Assembly (NCBI RefSeq): GCF_000255705.1
Contig: NZ_JH636456.1
Coordinates: 42,198-80,718, forward strand
Reading direction: 5' to 3'
From: Zavarzinella formosa DSM 19928
GTDB lineage: Bacteria; Planctomycetota; Planctomycetia; Gemmatales; Gemmataceae
DNA length: 38,521 nucleotides
Shown: one piece after another, positions 9,102 through 17,220 of the stretch
How the letters are laid out: the number at the start of each line of letters is the position of its first letter
Numbering within the stretch: the first letter of the stretch is position 1
Position numbers and translations under genes: made by a program
Notes under the pieces: generated by a model
Seen by the model: only the letters and a program-made list of their open reading frames with translations
Told to the model about the DNA's origin: nothing
Database searches by the model: none

Positions 9102-9755
9102 TCACGCCAGGGTCACGGCGATGTCGTTGCGCACCATGTTGACGCCCGGGGCGTTCCATGCGGCGGATCCGGCCGCGTCTTTCTCGCCCCATGTCCGAAC
9201 CGTTCCGGACAGGGTCACCGTGCCGCCGTCGGCCGTCACCTTTACCTTGCCGGCGTCAATCTCCGCGTTCCGCACCAGGGCTTTTTCGATCAGCTCCTTG
9301 ATGGAGGAGGGCTGAACGGGCGCCTTGATGGTGATGTCGTTCGAGACACCCTTCACCCCGGGCATGCAGCAAACGGAATCGCGGGCGGCGTTCCGCTGGT
9401 AGCCCCAACTGACCTGACCCTTCAGCGTGACCCATCCCTGGGCCACGTTAACCTGAATGTCACTCGGCACCCAGACATGCCACTTGAGGGAAGTGATGGC
9501 CGCCTCGGCGATCTCCGCATCTGATTTGACATGGACGCCGGAGAGCTTGATGGTGATCTCCTCGGCGATGCCCTTCACACCTTCAACACGCTGGGCCGCC
9601 CGCTCGACGGCCCATTTTTCGGCGTATGTGGCGACGACCCCGTTGAGCGTCACCACGCCGTTGGAGGCCGAGACCCCGATCTGAGCCGCCGTCGTGCTCG
9701 GCTCCCATTTGATCTCGTCCATGACATCCTTTTGCAATTGCGCGTCCGTCTTCAT
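9102..9755 (-). CDS. BON-domain protein with three BON repeats (OsmY-like, 217 aa)
   Basis: BON domains bind membranes or carbohydrates, and OsmY-type proteins are induced by osmotic and other stress. Three repeats are visible: residues about 3-72 (DAQLQKDVMDEIKWEP, GVVTLNGVVATYAEKW, GVKGIAEEI), about 78-147 (DAEIAEAAITSLKWH, GWVTLKGQVSWGYQR, GVKGVSNDI) and about 150-216 (SIKELIEKALVRNAEI, GTVTLSGTVRTWGEK, GVNMVRNDI). There is no signal peptide, so unlike E. coli OsmY it appears cytoplasmic. ATG 9753-9755 has GAGAGGA upstream. It is transcribed away from the DUF3309 gene across a 346-base divergent region with two related inverted-repeat motifs. Confidence 0.85.
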   Translation of the reverse strand: MKTDAQLQKDVMDEIKWEPSTTAAQIGVSASNGVVTLNGVVATYAEKWAVERAAQRVEGVKGIAEEITIKLSGVHVKSDAEIAEAAITSLKWHVWVPSDIQVNVAQGWVTLKGQVSWGYQRNAARDSVCCMPGVKGVSNDITIKAPVQPSSIKELIEKALVRNAEIDAGKVKVTADGGTVTLSGTVRTWGEKDAAGSAAWNAPGVNMVRNDIAVTLA

Positions 9756-9878
9756 CGTGAAATCCTCTCTATGTGAATCAGGGGGCCATCCCCGGCTGAC
9801 AAATCCGGGTTTGTGTGCCTGCATGATCATTCTGCCGATTCTCCGGATTCGGGCGGACGGGAGATCAGTCGGAAGCCG

Positions 9879-9895
9879 GTCAGGAAAAGTGACAA
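9879..9895. promoter_or_regulatory. candidate regulator site, TTGTCACTTTTCCTGAC on minus strand
   Basis: An imperfect inverted repeat (TTGTCA ... CCTGAC) in the divergent promoter region between the BON and DUF3309 genes. It closely resembles the site at 9957-9975 and the half-site at 13115-13128. I infer it could be bound by a regulator of this stress block, perhaps the NarL-type protein nearby; this rests on motif repetition alone. Confidence 0.3.
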
Positions 9896-9956
9896 AGCCC
9901 GTGTGGGGATAAATTCCCTCCCGCCGGCCCGTCGCGCATTGGGTCAACAAGGAGCT

Positions 9957-9975
9957 TGTCAGGTTTTTCCTGACA
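9957..9975. promoter_or_regulatory. candidate regulator site, TGTCAGG-TTTTT-CCTGACA
   Basis: A perfect inverted repeat with seven-base arms (9957-9963 and 9969-9975) around TTTTT in the divergent intergenic region. It is the best copy of a motif seen three times in this block. A dimeric regulator site is more likely than a terminator, because it lies upstream of both flanking genes. Confidence 0.35.
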
Positions 9976-10101
9976 TTACTTGGCTGGTTTCTCTCACGCC
10001 GCCGGGGCAGTTTTCCCGTCCGCTGTCACGGGGGGAATCACGAAAATAGACACTGGCGATGAATCTCTGTCATCTGATCGATTCACCAAACAAGGTGTCC
10101 C

Positions 10102-10266
10102 ATGGGTTTGCTTTTGCTGATTTTGATTGTGCTGCTGCTCGTGGGTGCTTTGCCCCGCTGGGGATACAACCGGAACTGGGGTTACGGTCCCAGTTCCGGC
10201 CTGGGGCTCCTATTGGTGGTCATCCTTGCTCTCGTCCTCTTGGGGTATATCCCACACACGTATTAA
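10102..10266 (+). CDS. DUF3309 small membrane protein (54 aa)
   Basis: Very short integral membrane peptide with the pattern of DUF3309: a hydrophobic helix (residues 2-17), an aromatic Pro/Trp/Tyr/Gly-rich loop (ALPRWGYNRNWGYGPSSGLG, residues 16-35), and a second hydrophobic helix (36-49), ending IPHTY. The ATG follows AAGGTG. Members of this family are found in many bacteria next to stress genes; their role is unknown. It is divergent from the BON gene and upstream of the sensor kinase. Confidence 0.8.
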   Translation: MGLLLLILIVLLLVGALPRWGYNRNWGYGPSSGLGLLLVVILALVLLGYIPHTY

Positions 10267-10487
10267 GGATCTCCCTCCGGCCCGGAATATAATCAAACAT
10301 CAGAGTCTTTTCCGAGCCGTTCCTCACCATCCTAATCCAAATAATGGCGGTCGTCCGGCAGGCCGGAATCAGACCGAAGCGATTCGCACATGGGAATGAA
10401 GCCGGATTTCCTCCCGCCTATCGGAACGGGGTCAATCCTCATGCTCGCATCGACGCCCCTTCCCCGCCGGCCAAGGAGTCCGTTCAA

Positions 10488-12437
10488 GTGAGTCCGGATC
10501 GAGAACGCCCGCAGTCACCTCCCGAGTGGATCCAGGCGGCGCTGACCGATATCGGGACGGCAACCATCATCACAGATGCCTGCGGCCGGGTGCTTTTCAT
10601 GAACGCAGTGGCCGAGTCCATGACGGGATGGCGGCAGACTGATGCCGCCGGCGAGTTGCTGGCGGGCATCTTCCGGATCGTGAACGAAACCACACGCCAG
10701 CCGGTCGTCGATCCCGTGGCCGAGGTGCTGGCCACAGGCAAGGCCATCGGCATCAGCAACCACATTGTGCTGATCGGCCGGGATGGCCGGGAGTGGCTGC
10801 TCGACGACGGGGCCGCCCCGATCCGCGAAGGCACGGGAGCCGTCATCGGAGTCGTGCTGGTGTTCCGTGACGTCTCCGAACGCCGCAACGCCGAGCGGGA
10901 GGTGGAGGACGCCAGGGCCTTTGCCGAGGGGATCATCCGGACAGTCCAAAAGCCCCTGGTGATTCTCGACGCGGAACTGCGGGTGATCGCGGCCAACAGG
11001 TCCTATTGCCAGATGTTTCACGTGGCATTGATCGAAATGGAGAGACTGTCGTTCTTTGAACTCGGCAACCGTCAGTGGGATATTCCGGCCCTGCGAACGC
11101 TGCTTGAACAGATCCTGCCGCAGGACAGTCATTTTGATGATTTCGAGGTAAAACACCCGTTCGAGAATCTTGGACAGCGGACGATGATTCTCAACGCCCG
11201 AAGGCTCCCCCCGGCGGGCCGCCGCCCCGAGTTGATCCTGCTGGCCGTCGAAGACGAGACCGACAGACGAAGCGCCGCCGAGACCGTGGCCATTTCGGAG
11301 ACGCGTTACCGCCGTTTGTTTGAGACGGCCCAGGATGGCATTTTGCTGGTCGATCCGGACAGCCGGCGGATCGTCGACGCCAATCCCTTTCTCACCAGCT
11401 TGCTGGGCTATGACCGGGACCGGCTGGTGGGGATGGAGCTTTGGGAGATCGGACTGTTCCGCGACATCGAGTCCAACAAGACGGCGTTCCGGAAACTTCA
11501 GGCAGAGGGATACATCCGCTATGATGACCTTCCATTGCGGACAAATGACGGCCGGGAGATTGAGGTTGAGTTCGTCAGCAATGTGTATGATGTCGGTGAT
11601 CAACGGGTGATCCAGTGCAACATCCGCGACGTGACCGACCGCAAGCGGGCGGAGGACGCCCTGCGGGCGGCGCATGCCGGACTGGAGGCGCGTGTGAGGG
11701 AACGCACCGCCGAACTGGCCCAAACGAACGCGGTCCTGAAGAATGAAATCACCCGGCGGGAAAGCGCCGAGGCGGATCGTCGCGAACTGCAACAAAAACT
11801 CACGACTGTCCAGGAGGACGAACGCCGACGGATTGCCCGCGAGTTGCATGACGAACTGGGTCAGTATCTGACCGCCATCGGGCTGGGTCTAAAGGTCGTC
11901 AGGGATGCGATCCCCGCGGCTTTCCCCGAAAGGGGCCGCTTGCAAAGCCTGCAATCCCTGACGGACCTGATCGGCCGGGAGGTTCATCATCTGGCGATGG
12001 AACTGCGACCCACGGCGCTTGATGATCTTGGCCTTGAGGTCGCCTTGGCGAACTATGCCGACGCCTGGTCCGAGCGATCGGGGGTCGAAATTGATTTTCA
12101 CTGTTCCGGACTGGAGGGAGCCCGGCTCCCGGCTCCGGTCGAAACGGCCCTGTACCGCGTGATCCAAGAGGCGCTGACCAATGTGCTCAAGCATGCCTCG
12201 GCGGGGCGGGTCAGCGTGGTTCTCAGACGTTCGCCCGCTCAGGCGTCGGCCGTCATTGAGGATGACGGCCGGGGATTTGACATTCATTCCGTCACCGGAA
12301 ACCGCCTGGGCATTCTGGGGATGCGGGAACGGATCGCCCTGGTCGGCGGGACACTGGAAATCGAATCAAGCTCCGATCACGGCACGACGGTGATCACCCG
12401 GATCCCGCTGTCCGACAATGAGGAAGGGAGGTTGTGA
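10488..12437 (+). CDS. PAS-domain sensor histidine kinase, NarX/DevS type (649 aa)
   Basis: Cytoplasmic sensor kinase that should phosphorylate the regulator encoded immediately downstream. Layout: PAS domains at residues about 14-132, 142-262 and 270-385, a coiled coil (386-445), a HisKA_3 dimerisation helix with DERRRIARELHDELGQY in which His454 is the phosphorylated residue, and a HATPase domain with N-box Asn565 (NVLKHA), Asp592 (DDGRGF) and a GILGMRER loop. There are no transmembrane helices, so the signal is intracellular, possibly redox or gas via a PAS cofactor. I prefer GTG 10488 because AAGGAG lies nine bases upstream; the frame extends back to ATG 10344, which has no ribosome site. 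Confidence 0.9.
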   Translation: MSPDRERPQSPPEWIQAALTDIGTATIITDACGRVLFMNAVAESMTGWRQTDAAGELLAGIFRIVNETTRQPVVDPVAEVLATGKAIGISNHIVLIGRDGREWLLDDGAAPIREGTGAVIGVVLVFRDVSERRNAEREVEDARAFAEGIIRTVQKPLVILDAELRVIAANRSYCQMFHVALIEMERLSFFELGNRQWDIPALRTLLEQILPQDSHFDDFEVKHPFENLGQRTMILNARRLPPAGRRPELILLAVEDETDRRSAAETVAISETRYRRLFETAQDGILLVDPDSRRIVDANPFLTSLLGYDRDRLVGMELWEIGLFRDIESNKTAFRKLQAEGYIRYDDLPLRTNDGREIEVEFVSNVYDVGDQRVIQCNIRDVTDRKRAEDALRAAHAGLEARVRERTAELAQTNAVLKNEITRRESAEADRRELQQKLTTVQEDERRRIARELHDELGQYLTAIGLGLKVVRDAIPAAFPERGRLQSLQSLTDLIGREVHHLAMELRPTALDDLGLEVALANYADAWSERSGVEIDFHCSGLEGARLPAPVETALYRVIQEALTNVLKHASAGRVSVVLRRSPAQASAVIEDDGRGFDIHSVTGNRLGILGMRERIALVGGTLEIESSSDHGTTVITRIPLSDNEEGRL

Positions 12438-13087
12438 TAACAACCTTGCGTGTGTTTCTGGCGGACGACCACGCGGTCGTCCGCGAAGGGCTGAAGGCCC
12501 TGATCAACACCCAGCCAGGCATGGAAGTGGTCGGAGAGGCCGCTGACGGACTGGTCGCATGTCTGCGGATTCCGGCGCTGAAGCCGGATGTGGCGGTCAT
12601 GGATGTGTCCATGCCCGGCCTGACCGGATCCCAGGCAACCGCCCGGTTACGGCAGGAGTGCCCGACGGTCCGGGTGCTCGCCCTCACTGTTCACGAGGAC
12701 AGGGGATACATCCGGCAACTGCTGGCGGCCGGGGCGGCCGGGTATGTACTCAAACGGGCCGCTCCCGAGGAATTGATCCACGCCATCCGGACGGTGGCGA
12801 CGGGCGGGGTATACCTTGACCCCAGCATGGCCGGCAAAGTGGTCAGTGGGTTTGTCCGAAAGCCGGCGACCTCCGATTCTCCGAACGCCGAGTTGAGTGA
12901 TCGCGAGACGGAAATCGCCCAAAAGACGGCGGCCGGGCATAGCAACAAAGAAATCGCCGCCCAGCTTGAGTTAAGCATCAAAACGGTCGAGACATATCGG
13001 GCTAGGGCGATGGAGAAACTCGGTCTGCAAAGCCGGGCCGACCTTGTCCGTTACGCCGTTCAACAGGGCTGGCTTCAGGATGGCTGA
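12434..13087 (+). CDS. NarL/LuxR-type response regulator (217 aa)
   Basis: DNA-binding partner of the upstream kinase; the two genes overlap by four bases (GTGA), so they are translationally coupled. Residues 1-120 are a receiver with Asp11-Asp12, phosphoacceptor Asp57 (AVMDVSMPG), Thr85 and Lys107. Residues about 150-212 form a LuxR-type helix-turn-helix (LSDRETEIAQKTAAGHSNKE, then a KTVETYRARAMEKL recognition helix). Such regulators bind inverted repeats as dimers. The candidate sites in this block are the TTGTCAGG-type repeats at 9879, 9957 and 13115, an inference only. Confidence 0.92.
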   Translation: MITTLRVFLADDHAVVREGLKALINTQPGMEVVGEAADGLVACLRIPALKPDVAVMDVSMPGLTGSQATARLRQECPTVRVLALTVHEDRGYIRQLLAAGAAGYVLKRAAPEELIHAIRTVATGGVYLDPSMAGKVVSGFVRKPATSDSPNAELSDRETEIAQKTAAGHSNKEIAAQLELSIKTVETYRARAMEKLGLQSRADLVRYAVQQGWLQDG

Positions 13088-13114
13088 CGCCTCCCTTTCC
13101 GAAAAAGCCAACAC

Positions 13115-13128
13115 TTGTCAGGTTTTCC
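13115..13128 (+). promoter_or_regulatory. candidate regulator half-site TTGTCAGGTTTTCC
   Basis: Matches the left arm and T-run of the inverted repeat at 9956-9975 (TTGTCAGGTTTTTCC), with the right arm degenerate. It lies 28 bases after the NarL-type gene and about 160 bases before the stand-alone receiver gene, in the region where that gene's promoter should be. Confidence 0.3.
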
Positions 13129-13286
13129 CCGGCGATCCATTTCGCATTTGTCCCGTCAATTCCGCCCCTCCTTCCGTCAGGCCCGCGAGTCACAATCGCC
13201 ATAATTGGGTTTGAAACACGAAGGCACACCACTCGCCAATCCGTGCGGACATTGGAACCGGCCTGTTTGGGTCGTCTGAGGATCGG

Positions 13287-13736
13287 ATGAACGGAATCGG
13301 GTCGTATGTGTTGGTGGTTGACGACCTCCATGACGCGGCTGACAGCATGGCGGAGATGCTTGCCCTCTGGGGGCATGCATCAAAGGCCAGATATTGCGGG
13401 GCCTCGGCCCTCGCGGCTGTTCGTGACCATCGTCCAAATTTGATCTTGCTGGATATCGGAATGGCCCCGATGGACGGCTTTGTGTTCGCCTCCCATGTCC
13501 GCCAGCTCTCCGGCGGTGATCGGACGGCCATCGTCGCGGTCAGCGGTCATTCGGGGAAGACTTTTCAACGCCGCGCCCTCGACCTTGGAATAGCCCATTA
13601 CCTGCTGAAACCCGCCGACCCAAAGCTGTTGCGGCCCCTGGTGGGGAGGTTAATGGAAGAAGCCGGCCACAGGCGAGGCTTCTTTGAAAACCCGATTCGG
13701 AAAAAGCAGGCCTGTCATCTGGCGGCCGGGGGTTGA
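13287..13736 (+). CDS. stand-alone receiver-domain response regulator (149 aa)
   Basis: Single CheY-like receiver with no output domain, likely acting by phosphotransfer or protein contact. Acidic pocket at Asp12-Asp13, phosphoacceptor Asp56 (LILLDIGM), a Thr/Ser switch (AVSGHSG) and Lys108 (LLKPAD) are all present. The C-terminal 25 residues are basic and not part of the fold. GAGG precedes the ATG. It follows the kinase/regulator pair on the same strand after 199 bases, so probably has its own promoter. The receiver type resembles those attached to hybrid kinases in planctomycetes. Confidence 0.85.
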   Translation: MNGIGSYVLVVDDLHDAADSMAEMLALWGHASKARYCGASALAAVRDHRPNLILLDIGMAPMDGFVFASHVRQLSGGDRTAIVAVSGHSGKTFQRRALDLGIAHYLLKPADPKLLRPLVGRLMEEAGHRRGFFENPIRKKQACHLAAGG

Positions 13737-13828
13737 TCCCTTTACCAACCACGAATGCCGCACGTGCCCGCACCATGAAGTCAAAATGGAAATTTGGGTG
13801 ACGGTTCGGCAAGACAGGAGTCGCAATC

Positions 13829-14299
13829 ATGTGCTTGAACCATGACACGCTGACGAAATGCGAACGAATCCATCCGATGGAAGAATATGTCCATCTTTCT
13901 CTGTTCCTCTTTGAAGGCGAAATCGCCGCATTGGACCGACAAGCCAAATTAGACGGGATGAGCATCGGGAAATTAATCCGACTCGAGATCAGGATTTATC
14001 TGTCGGACAGTCAAGTCGATAAGGACTTTGAAGATCAGTATGGCGATTCGCAAAACTATCCGAACTCCTGTTCTCCCAACGCCATGGAGGTCATGTTGCT
14101 TTTGCCCTCTGCCCGACTGGCGGAACTCGAGACGCTTGCCACAAAGCATGATGCAACGGCAATCGTGATCGTCCGGCAAATTATTCGCTGTTATCTTCTC
14201 AGGGAAGTACAGAGCCAACCTGCGCTAAAAAAACCGGCCAATACTGGCGGGCGATTGCCACCGATTATTTGCAATAAACCATCAGGGGGAGGCATGTGA
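13829..14299 (+). CDS. unknown protein with two ribbon-helix-helix-like repeats (156 aa)
   Basis: I know no named family for this protein. It has an internal duplication: residues 21-60 (VHLSLFLFEGEIAALDRQAK and on through SIGKLIRLEIRIYL) align with 86-125 (MEVMLLLPSARLAELETLAT and on through VIVRQIIRCYLL). Each half has a short strand, a helix with alternating Leu/Ala, and a second helix ending in a hydrophobic Tyr-Leu pair, the layout of ribbon-helix-helix DNA-binding proteins. A two-in-one RHH could act as a monomeric equivalent of a dimer. AGGAG lies nine bases before the ATG. The stop overlaps the next gene's start. Confidence 0.6.
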   Translation: MCLNHDTLTKCERIHPMEEYVHLSLFLFEGEIAALDRQAKLDGMSIGKLIRLEIRIYLSDSQVDKDFEDQYGDSQNYPNSCSPNAMEVMLLLPSARLAELETLATKHDATAIVIVRQIIRCYLLREVQSQPALKKPANTGGRLPPIICNKPSGGGM

Positions 14300-14673
14300 T
14301 GTCCGTCGATTTGCACGCAGAAGCGGGCGGGAAAATTCTGATCCTGAACCTGAGAGACAGGCTCACGAGCGAGGACTACGCGCACTTCACCCCTGCGGTC
14401 GAGCAGGCCGTCAAGGAGAATGGAAAAGTCCGAATTTTGGTCCGGATGCACGACTTCCACGGTTGGACCCTGGACGCCGTGTGGGAAGACGTGAAATTCG
14501 ATTTGCGCCACATCTCGCATATCGAGCGGTTGGCCCTGTCAGCGGAAGCGGGGATGGCGGTCTTCTGCAAACCGTTTACCACCGCCAAGGTCCGTTACTT
14601 CGACCAGTGCAAGACTGACGAGGCCGAGGAGTGGATTCACGGGGAGATTGCGCAAACGAGTCAGCGCAAGTGA
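14299..14673 (+). CDS. SpoIIAA-like (STAS/CRAL-TRIO type) protein (124 aa)
   Basis: Belongs to the SpoIIAA-like group (DUF3478), small single-domain proteins with a STAS-like fold that may bind lipids or nucleotides. Recognisable parts are LILNLRDRLTSEDYAHFTPA, the strand VRILVRMHDFHGWTLDAVWE, the WEDVKFDLRHISHIERLAL helix-strand, and a terminal EEWIHGEI helix. The ATG at 14299 overlaps the upstream stop (TGATG) and follows GGGGGAGG by six bases; a GTG three bases earlier is less well placed. Co-transcribed with the RHH-like gene. The direct role is unknown. Confidence 0.78.
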   Translation: MSVDLHAEAGGKILILNLRDRLTSEDYAHFTPAVEQAVKENGKVRILVRMHDFHGWTLDAVWEDVKFDLRHISHIERLALSAEAGMAVFCKPFTTAKVRYFDQCKTDEAEEWIHGEIAQTSQRK

Positions 14674-14745
14674 TCTCTGCGAAGAGTATTCGTACCCGGA
14701 AGTGTTTGAAGAGTTCGACATGCGAAACACCAGAGGATTACAACC

Positions 14746-15258
14746 ATGCCATCGCAAGCTCCGACGAAAAATGATGCATACGCCCGCAACGCCTCCAATG
14801 ACATCACCAGTCAGCCCGATCCCATTGTTGCGGATCGACAATCACTGATCGATGACCTCAACCACGACCTTGCCGGCGAGCTCCAGGCCGTCGTCATGTG
14901 CATCCAATACTCGGCCAAACTCACAGGGCCTCACCGCCGGGAATTGCGAGCGCTCTTCCAGGCCGAAATCGCGGACGAACAGGGACACGCCCAGTTCCTC
15001 GCGGACAAGATCGCGTCCATGGGGGGCGAACCGACGACTGTGCCGCGTCCGGTTCCGAAGGCCGACCATCCGAGGGAAATGCTCGAACACGCGCTCGCGG
15101 CCGAGCGGCAGGCAATCACGAACTACACCGAGCGATCGCGGCAGGCGGAGACTTGGGGGGAAGTCGGCCTCAAGGTGAGCCTTGAGAGCCAGATCGTCGA
15201 CGAGACCCGGCACAAAGAAGAGCTCGAGCGTGTCCTCGCCGGCTGGGATGAAAGCTGA
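14746..15258 (+). CDS. ferritin-like di-iron protein, bacterioferritin type (170 aa)
   Basis: Four-helix di-iron protein that likely stores or oxidises iron. Ligands appear in canonical places: Glu45, Glu78 with His81 (ADEQGH), Glu120 (AAERQAITNY), Glu153 with His156 (VDETRH). The first 30 residues are a polar tail. There is no signal peptide, so it is cytoplasmic. GAGG precedes the ATG. It is the second iron-handling gene of this block besides dps, and the hairpin at 15260-15286 immediately follows its stop. It is not a full-length classic Bfr (no clear haem Met), so rubrerythrin- or Dps-like activity is possible. Confidence 0.8.
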   Translation: MPSQAPTKNDAYARNASNDITSQPDPIVADRQSLIDDLNHDLAGELQAVVMCIQYSAKLTGPHRRELRALFQAEIADEQGHAQFLADKIASMGGEPTTVPRPVPKADHPREMLEHALAAERQAITNYTERSRQAETWGEVGLKVSLESQIVDETRHKEELERVLAGWDES

Positions 15259-15259
15259 A

Positions 15260-15286
15260 AACATCACCTCGCGCAAGCGAGATGTT
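15260..15286 (+). terminator. hairpin just after the ferritin-like gene
   Basis: Starts two bases after the stop. CTCGC (15268-15272) pairs with GCGAG (15277-15281) across GCAA, and AACAT pairs with ATGTT outside a three-base bulge. There is no following T-run, so it may be a dispersed repeat that also blocks transcription or 3' exonucleases. Confidence 0.45.
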
Positions 15287-15501
15287 AGCGGTCCCGGATT
15301 TCTTGGGGCTGGTGACATGAGATGCCGTGGTGCTGAGAGAAAAACTGCGATGAAGGCGCGGCTGCTCGCGCGAAAGTTGCCGACGACAGTCACTAGGCTG
15401 CCGACAAGTCGTGTCGGGTACGTGCCCAAGATTGCCGGGAGATGATTCGGCATTTCGACGACGGACATGCGGAATCCGAGATTTGAGTGGATTCAATCAA
15501 C

Positions 15502-15540
15502 TGTGATAAATTGGCAAATGAAACACCGCCATTTATCACA
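15502..15540. promoter_or_regulatory. ten-base inverted repeat before a secreted-protein gene, possible operator
   Basis: TGTGATAAAT at 15502-15511 and its exact complement ATTTATCACA at 15531-15540, spaced by 19 bases, in an A/T-rich patch that ends 18 bases before the ATG at 15559. The position fits a repressor site or a leader-RNA hairpin controlling the downstream gene. TGTGA...TCACA resembles the half-sites of CRP/FNR-family regulators but the spacing is too wide for one standard site. Confidence 0.4.
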
Positions 15541-15558
15541 TTTTTGTGGAATATTGAA

Positions 15559-16383
15559 ATGCAATCATTTAAACGATCTGTGTCGTATGCCCTGCTGGTT
15601 TGCGGGATGACAATCATTCCAGCTAATCTACGCGCGGCCGATCCGGAACTAACTGCCGGCCATGTCACCGCAACACGCAAGTCGATTGAGAAGACTTCCG
15701 GTCTGTTGGAGAACCTGCAAGAGGATATCGTTGAAGAGCTGTCCGGTGAAAAAGAGAAATCACTCTTCCGCCTGGCTGACAACGTCGAAAGCGAACTTCA
15801 ACTTCTCGACAAGACAGTGTCGAACAAGAACCCAACTCGACAAGCCCTTTATCAACAATTTGACCGAGTCGACGCGAGAGTGGCCTTGCTCGTCAAGGCG
15901 ACCTCCGAACTCACTCCGAACAGGCCGCTTATCGCGAGTATGGCCGAACGTATTCGCGTCCAGAGCGACGACTTGCACTTCTTGCTTTCCACCGGCGACA
16001 TTTCAAAGGAGCGACAGCGGCAGGTTTTGGCGAGACAAGCCAAATCGATGAAATCCGCCGCAAAGCATTTCGCGGCGGGAGCCGATTACGCGATCCTCGG
16101 TCGACCCGGCCACGCCCCCTTCATCGACGCGGTCAAGAAATTCGCGGAGAAATGCGAATCATTCGAGAAGACAGCGGGCGAAAATGATGTTGAGAAATGC
16201 AAAAAAGAGTTCTCCATCCTGACTGACGCATGGAGAGAGGCAGTGGAAGGATTTCGACTCCTCCTTCCAAATGAGGATTACCACATTGCCCGGCTGGGTT
16301 TTCGCGTCGATCAATATCACCGCCGAATATTCGATCTGTTGAAAATGCCGGGCAAACGCCCGGAACTTACGCTTAACTTGTAA
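15559..16383 (+). CDS. secreted helical protein of unknown function (274 aa)
   Basis: I do not recognise a family. Residues 1-26 are a signal peptide (QSFKRSVSYALLVCGMTII..., cleavage likely after NLRA). The rest is highly charged and helical, with few Gly or Pro, and reads like a bundle of long helices: HVTATRKSIEKTSGLLENLQ, QALYQQFDRVDARVALLVKA, RQVLARQAKSMKSAAKHFAA, DAVKKFAEKCESFEKTAGEN. Two Cys in the C-terminal half might form a disulphide. The frame extends back to 15487, but that would place the inverted repeat inside the gene, so I prefer ATG 15559. Likely periplasmic. Confidence 0.65.
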   Translation: MQSFKRSVSYALLVCGMTIIPANLRAADPELTAGHVTATRKSIEKTSGLLENLQEDIVEELSGEKEKSLFRLADNVESELQLLDKTVSNKNPTRQALYQQFDRVDARVALLVKATSELTPNRPLIASMAERIRVQSDDLHFLLSTGDISKERQRQVLARQAKSMKSAAKHFAAGADYAILGRPGHAPFIDAVKKFAEKCESFEKTAGENDVEKCKKEFSILTDAWREAVEGFRLLLPNEDYHIARLGFRVDQYHRRIFDLLKMPGKRPELTLNL

Positions 16384-16516
16384 AGTCAGCCGGAAATGCG
16401 ATCCAGTGTCGGCCTGCGCGACCGAGTAATCCGGGAAAGTGGAATCATGACAGGAATATGTTGTTTCTGTCCGAGAATCCGAGCACCCCGACAAAAGATG
16501 ACTGAGGAACCACGTG

Positions 16517-16700
16517 ATGTCAAATACGAACTCCGTCGTCGCGATATACGCCTTGCATGGCAAGGCTGTTCAGCCGCGGGATTAATCACTGCGTGATGCA
16601 ATACGAGACCGAAGTCAAGAACGGCAAACTGCTCCTGTTCGCCCATGGCACGGCCGACAATGTCGAACGAGCCCGCAAACTTTTGAGCCGGTCCGAGGCC
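16517..16700 (+). pseudogene. internally deleted relic of the general stress protein gene
   Basis: The first codons read MSNTNSVVAIYALHGKAV, matching the start of the protein at 7962-8501 (MTITNSVVAVFKSHEKAE), with GAGG in the usual place. A stop follows at 16583-16585. From 16593, in another frame, VMQYETEVKNGKLLLFAHGT and the following residues match residues 128-163 of the intact protein. So about 108 codons, including the whole glycine-rich centre, were lost with a frame change. It cannot make the full product; a 22-residue peptide is all the first frame encodes. Confidence 0.7.
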
Positions 16701-17220
16701 GCGATCACGCGCATTGCGCGCCGAATCGGCCACCGTTGGCGCATGACACGAAGTCTCCGGTTTACGACCATCCGTTTTCTCGGGAAAGCAAGGCAACAGC
16801 CATGTCCACGAAAAAACGAGATCCACTCGCGGATCGCACGTGCCTCACTGAGATTGGAGAGTGACCGATCAAGAAACCAGCTCTCTGACTTCCGAAAGAC
16901 AGTGACGATGACCGTGCCCGGACGATTCATGTCATTGACTATGACCTTTGGGAACGGGCCGGGAGACCGGACCACAACGCGGCCCAAGAGGAGTGCTGGG
17001 TCGAAGCGGAGAAAGAACTGACCGCCGCTCGGACCTCGTTGTGACGGCGTCCATTTCCGCCTTTTGACGCGAGACCGGAAGCCCCCCTGTGGGAAGTCGG
17101 GGCGGCAAAAGAGGAGTCGGGGGCCGTAGTGTTTGGAGATTGATTGGAGATTCAAAGTCCGGGTATTTTGCCCGGCCGGAATCAATAGCTGCCTCGAGCA
17201 GCACAAAAGGTGTTAGTGTG
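16701..17220 (+). other. stretch without a supported gene before the repeat protein
   Basis: The reading frame from the relic continues to 17021 but its sequence is Arg/Ser/Thr-rich with no pattern and looks like read-through. Antisense frames are shadows. Around 17160-17220 the promoter and leader of the following gene are expected; AAAGGTG lies a few bases before its ATG. Confidence 0.4.

Noticed and set aside
10344-10487. Earlier ATG start for the sensor kinase
   Set aside because: No ribosome site before ATG 10344 and the added residues are Pro/Arg-rich without domain; GTG 10488 has AAGGAG at the right distance.
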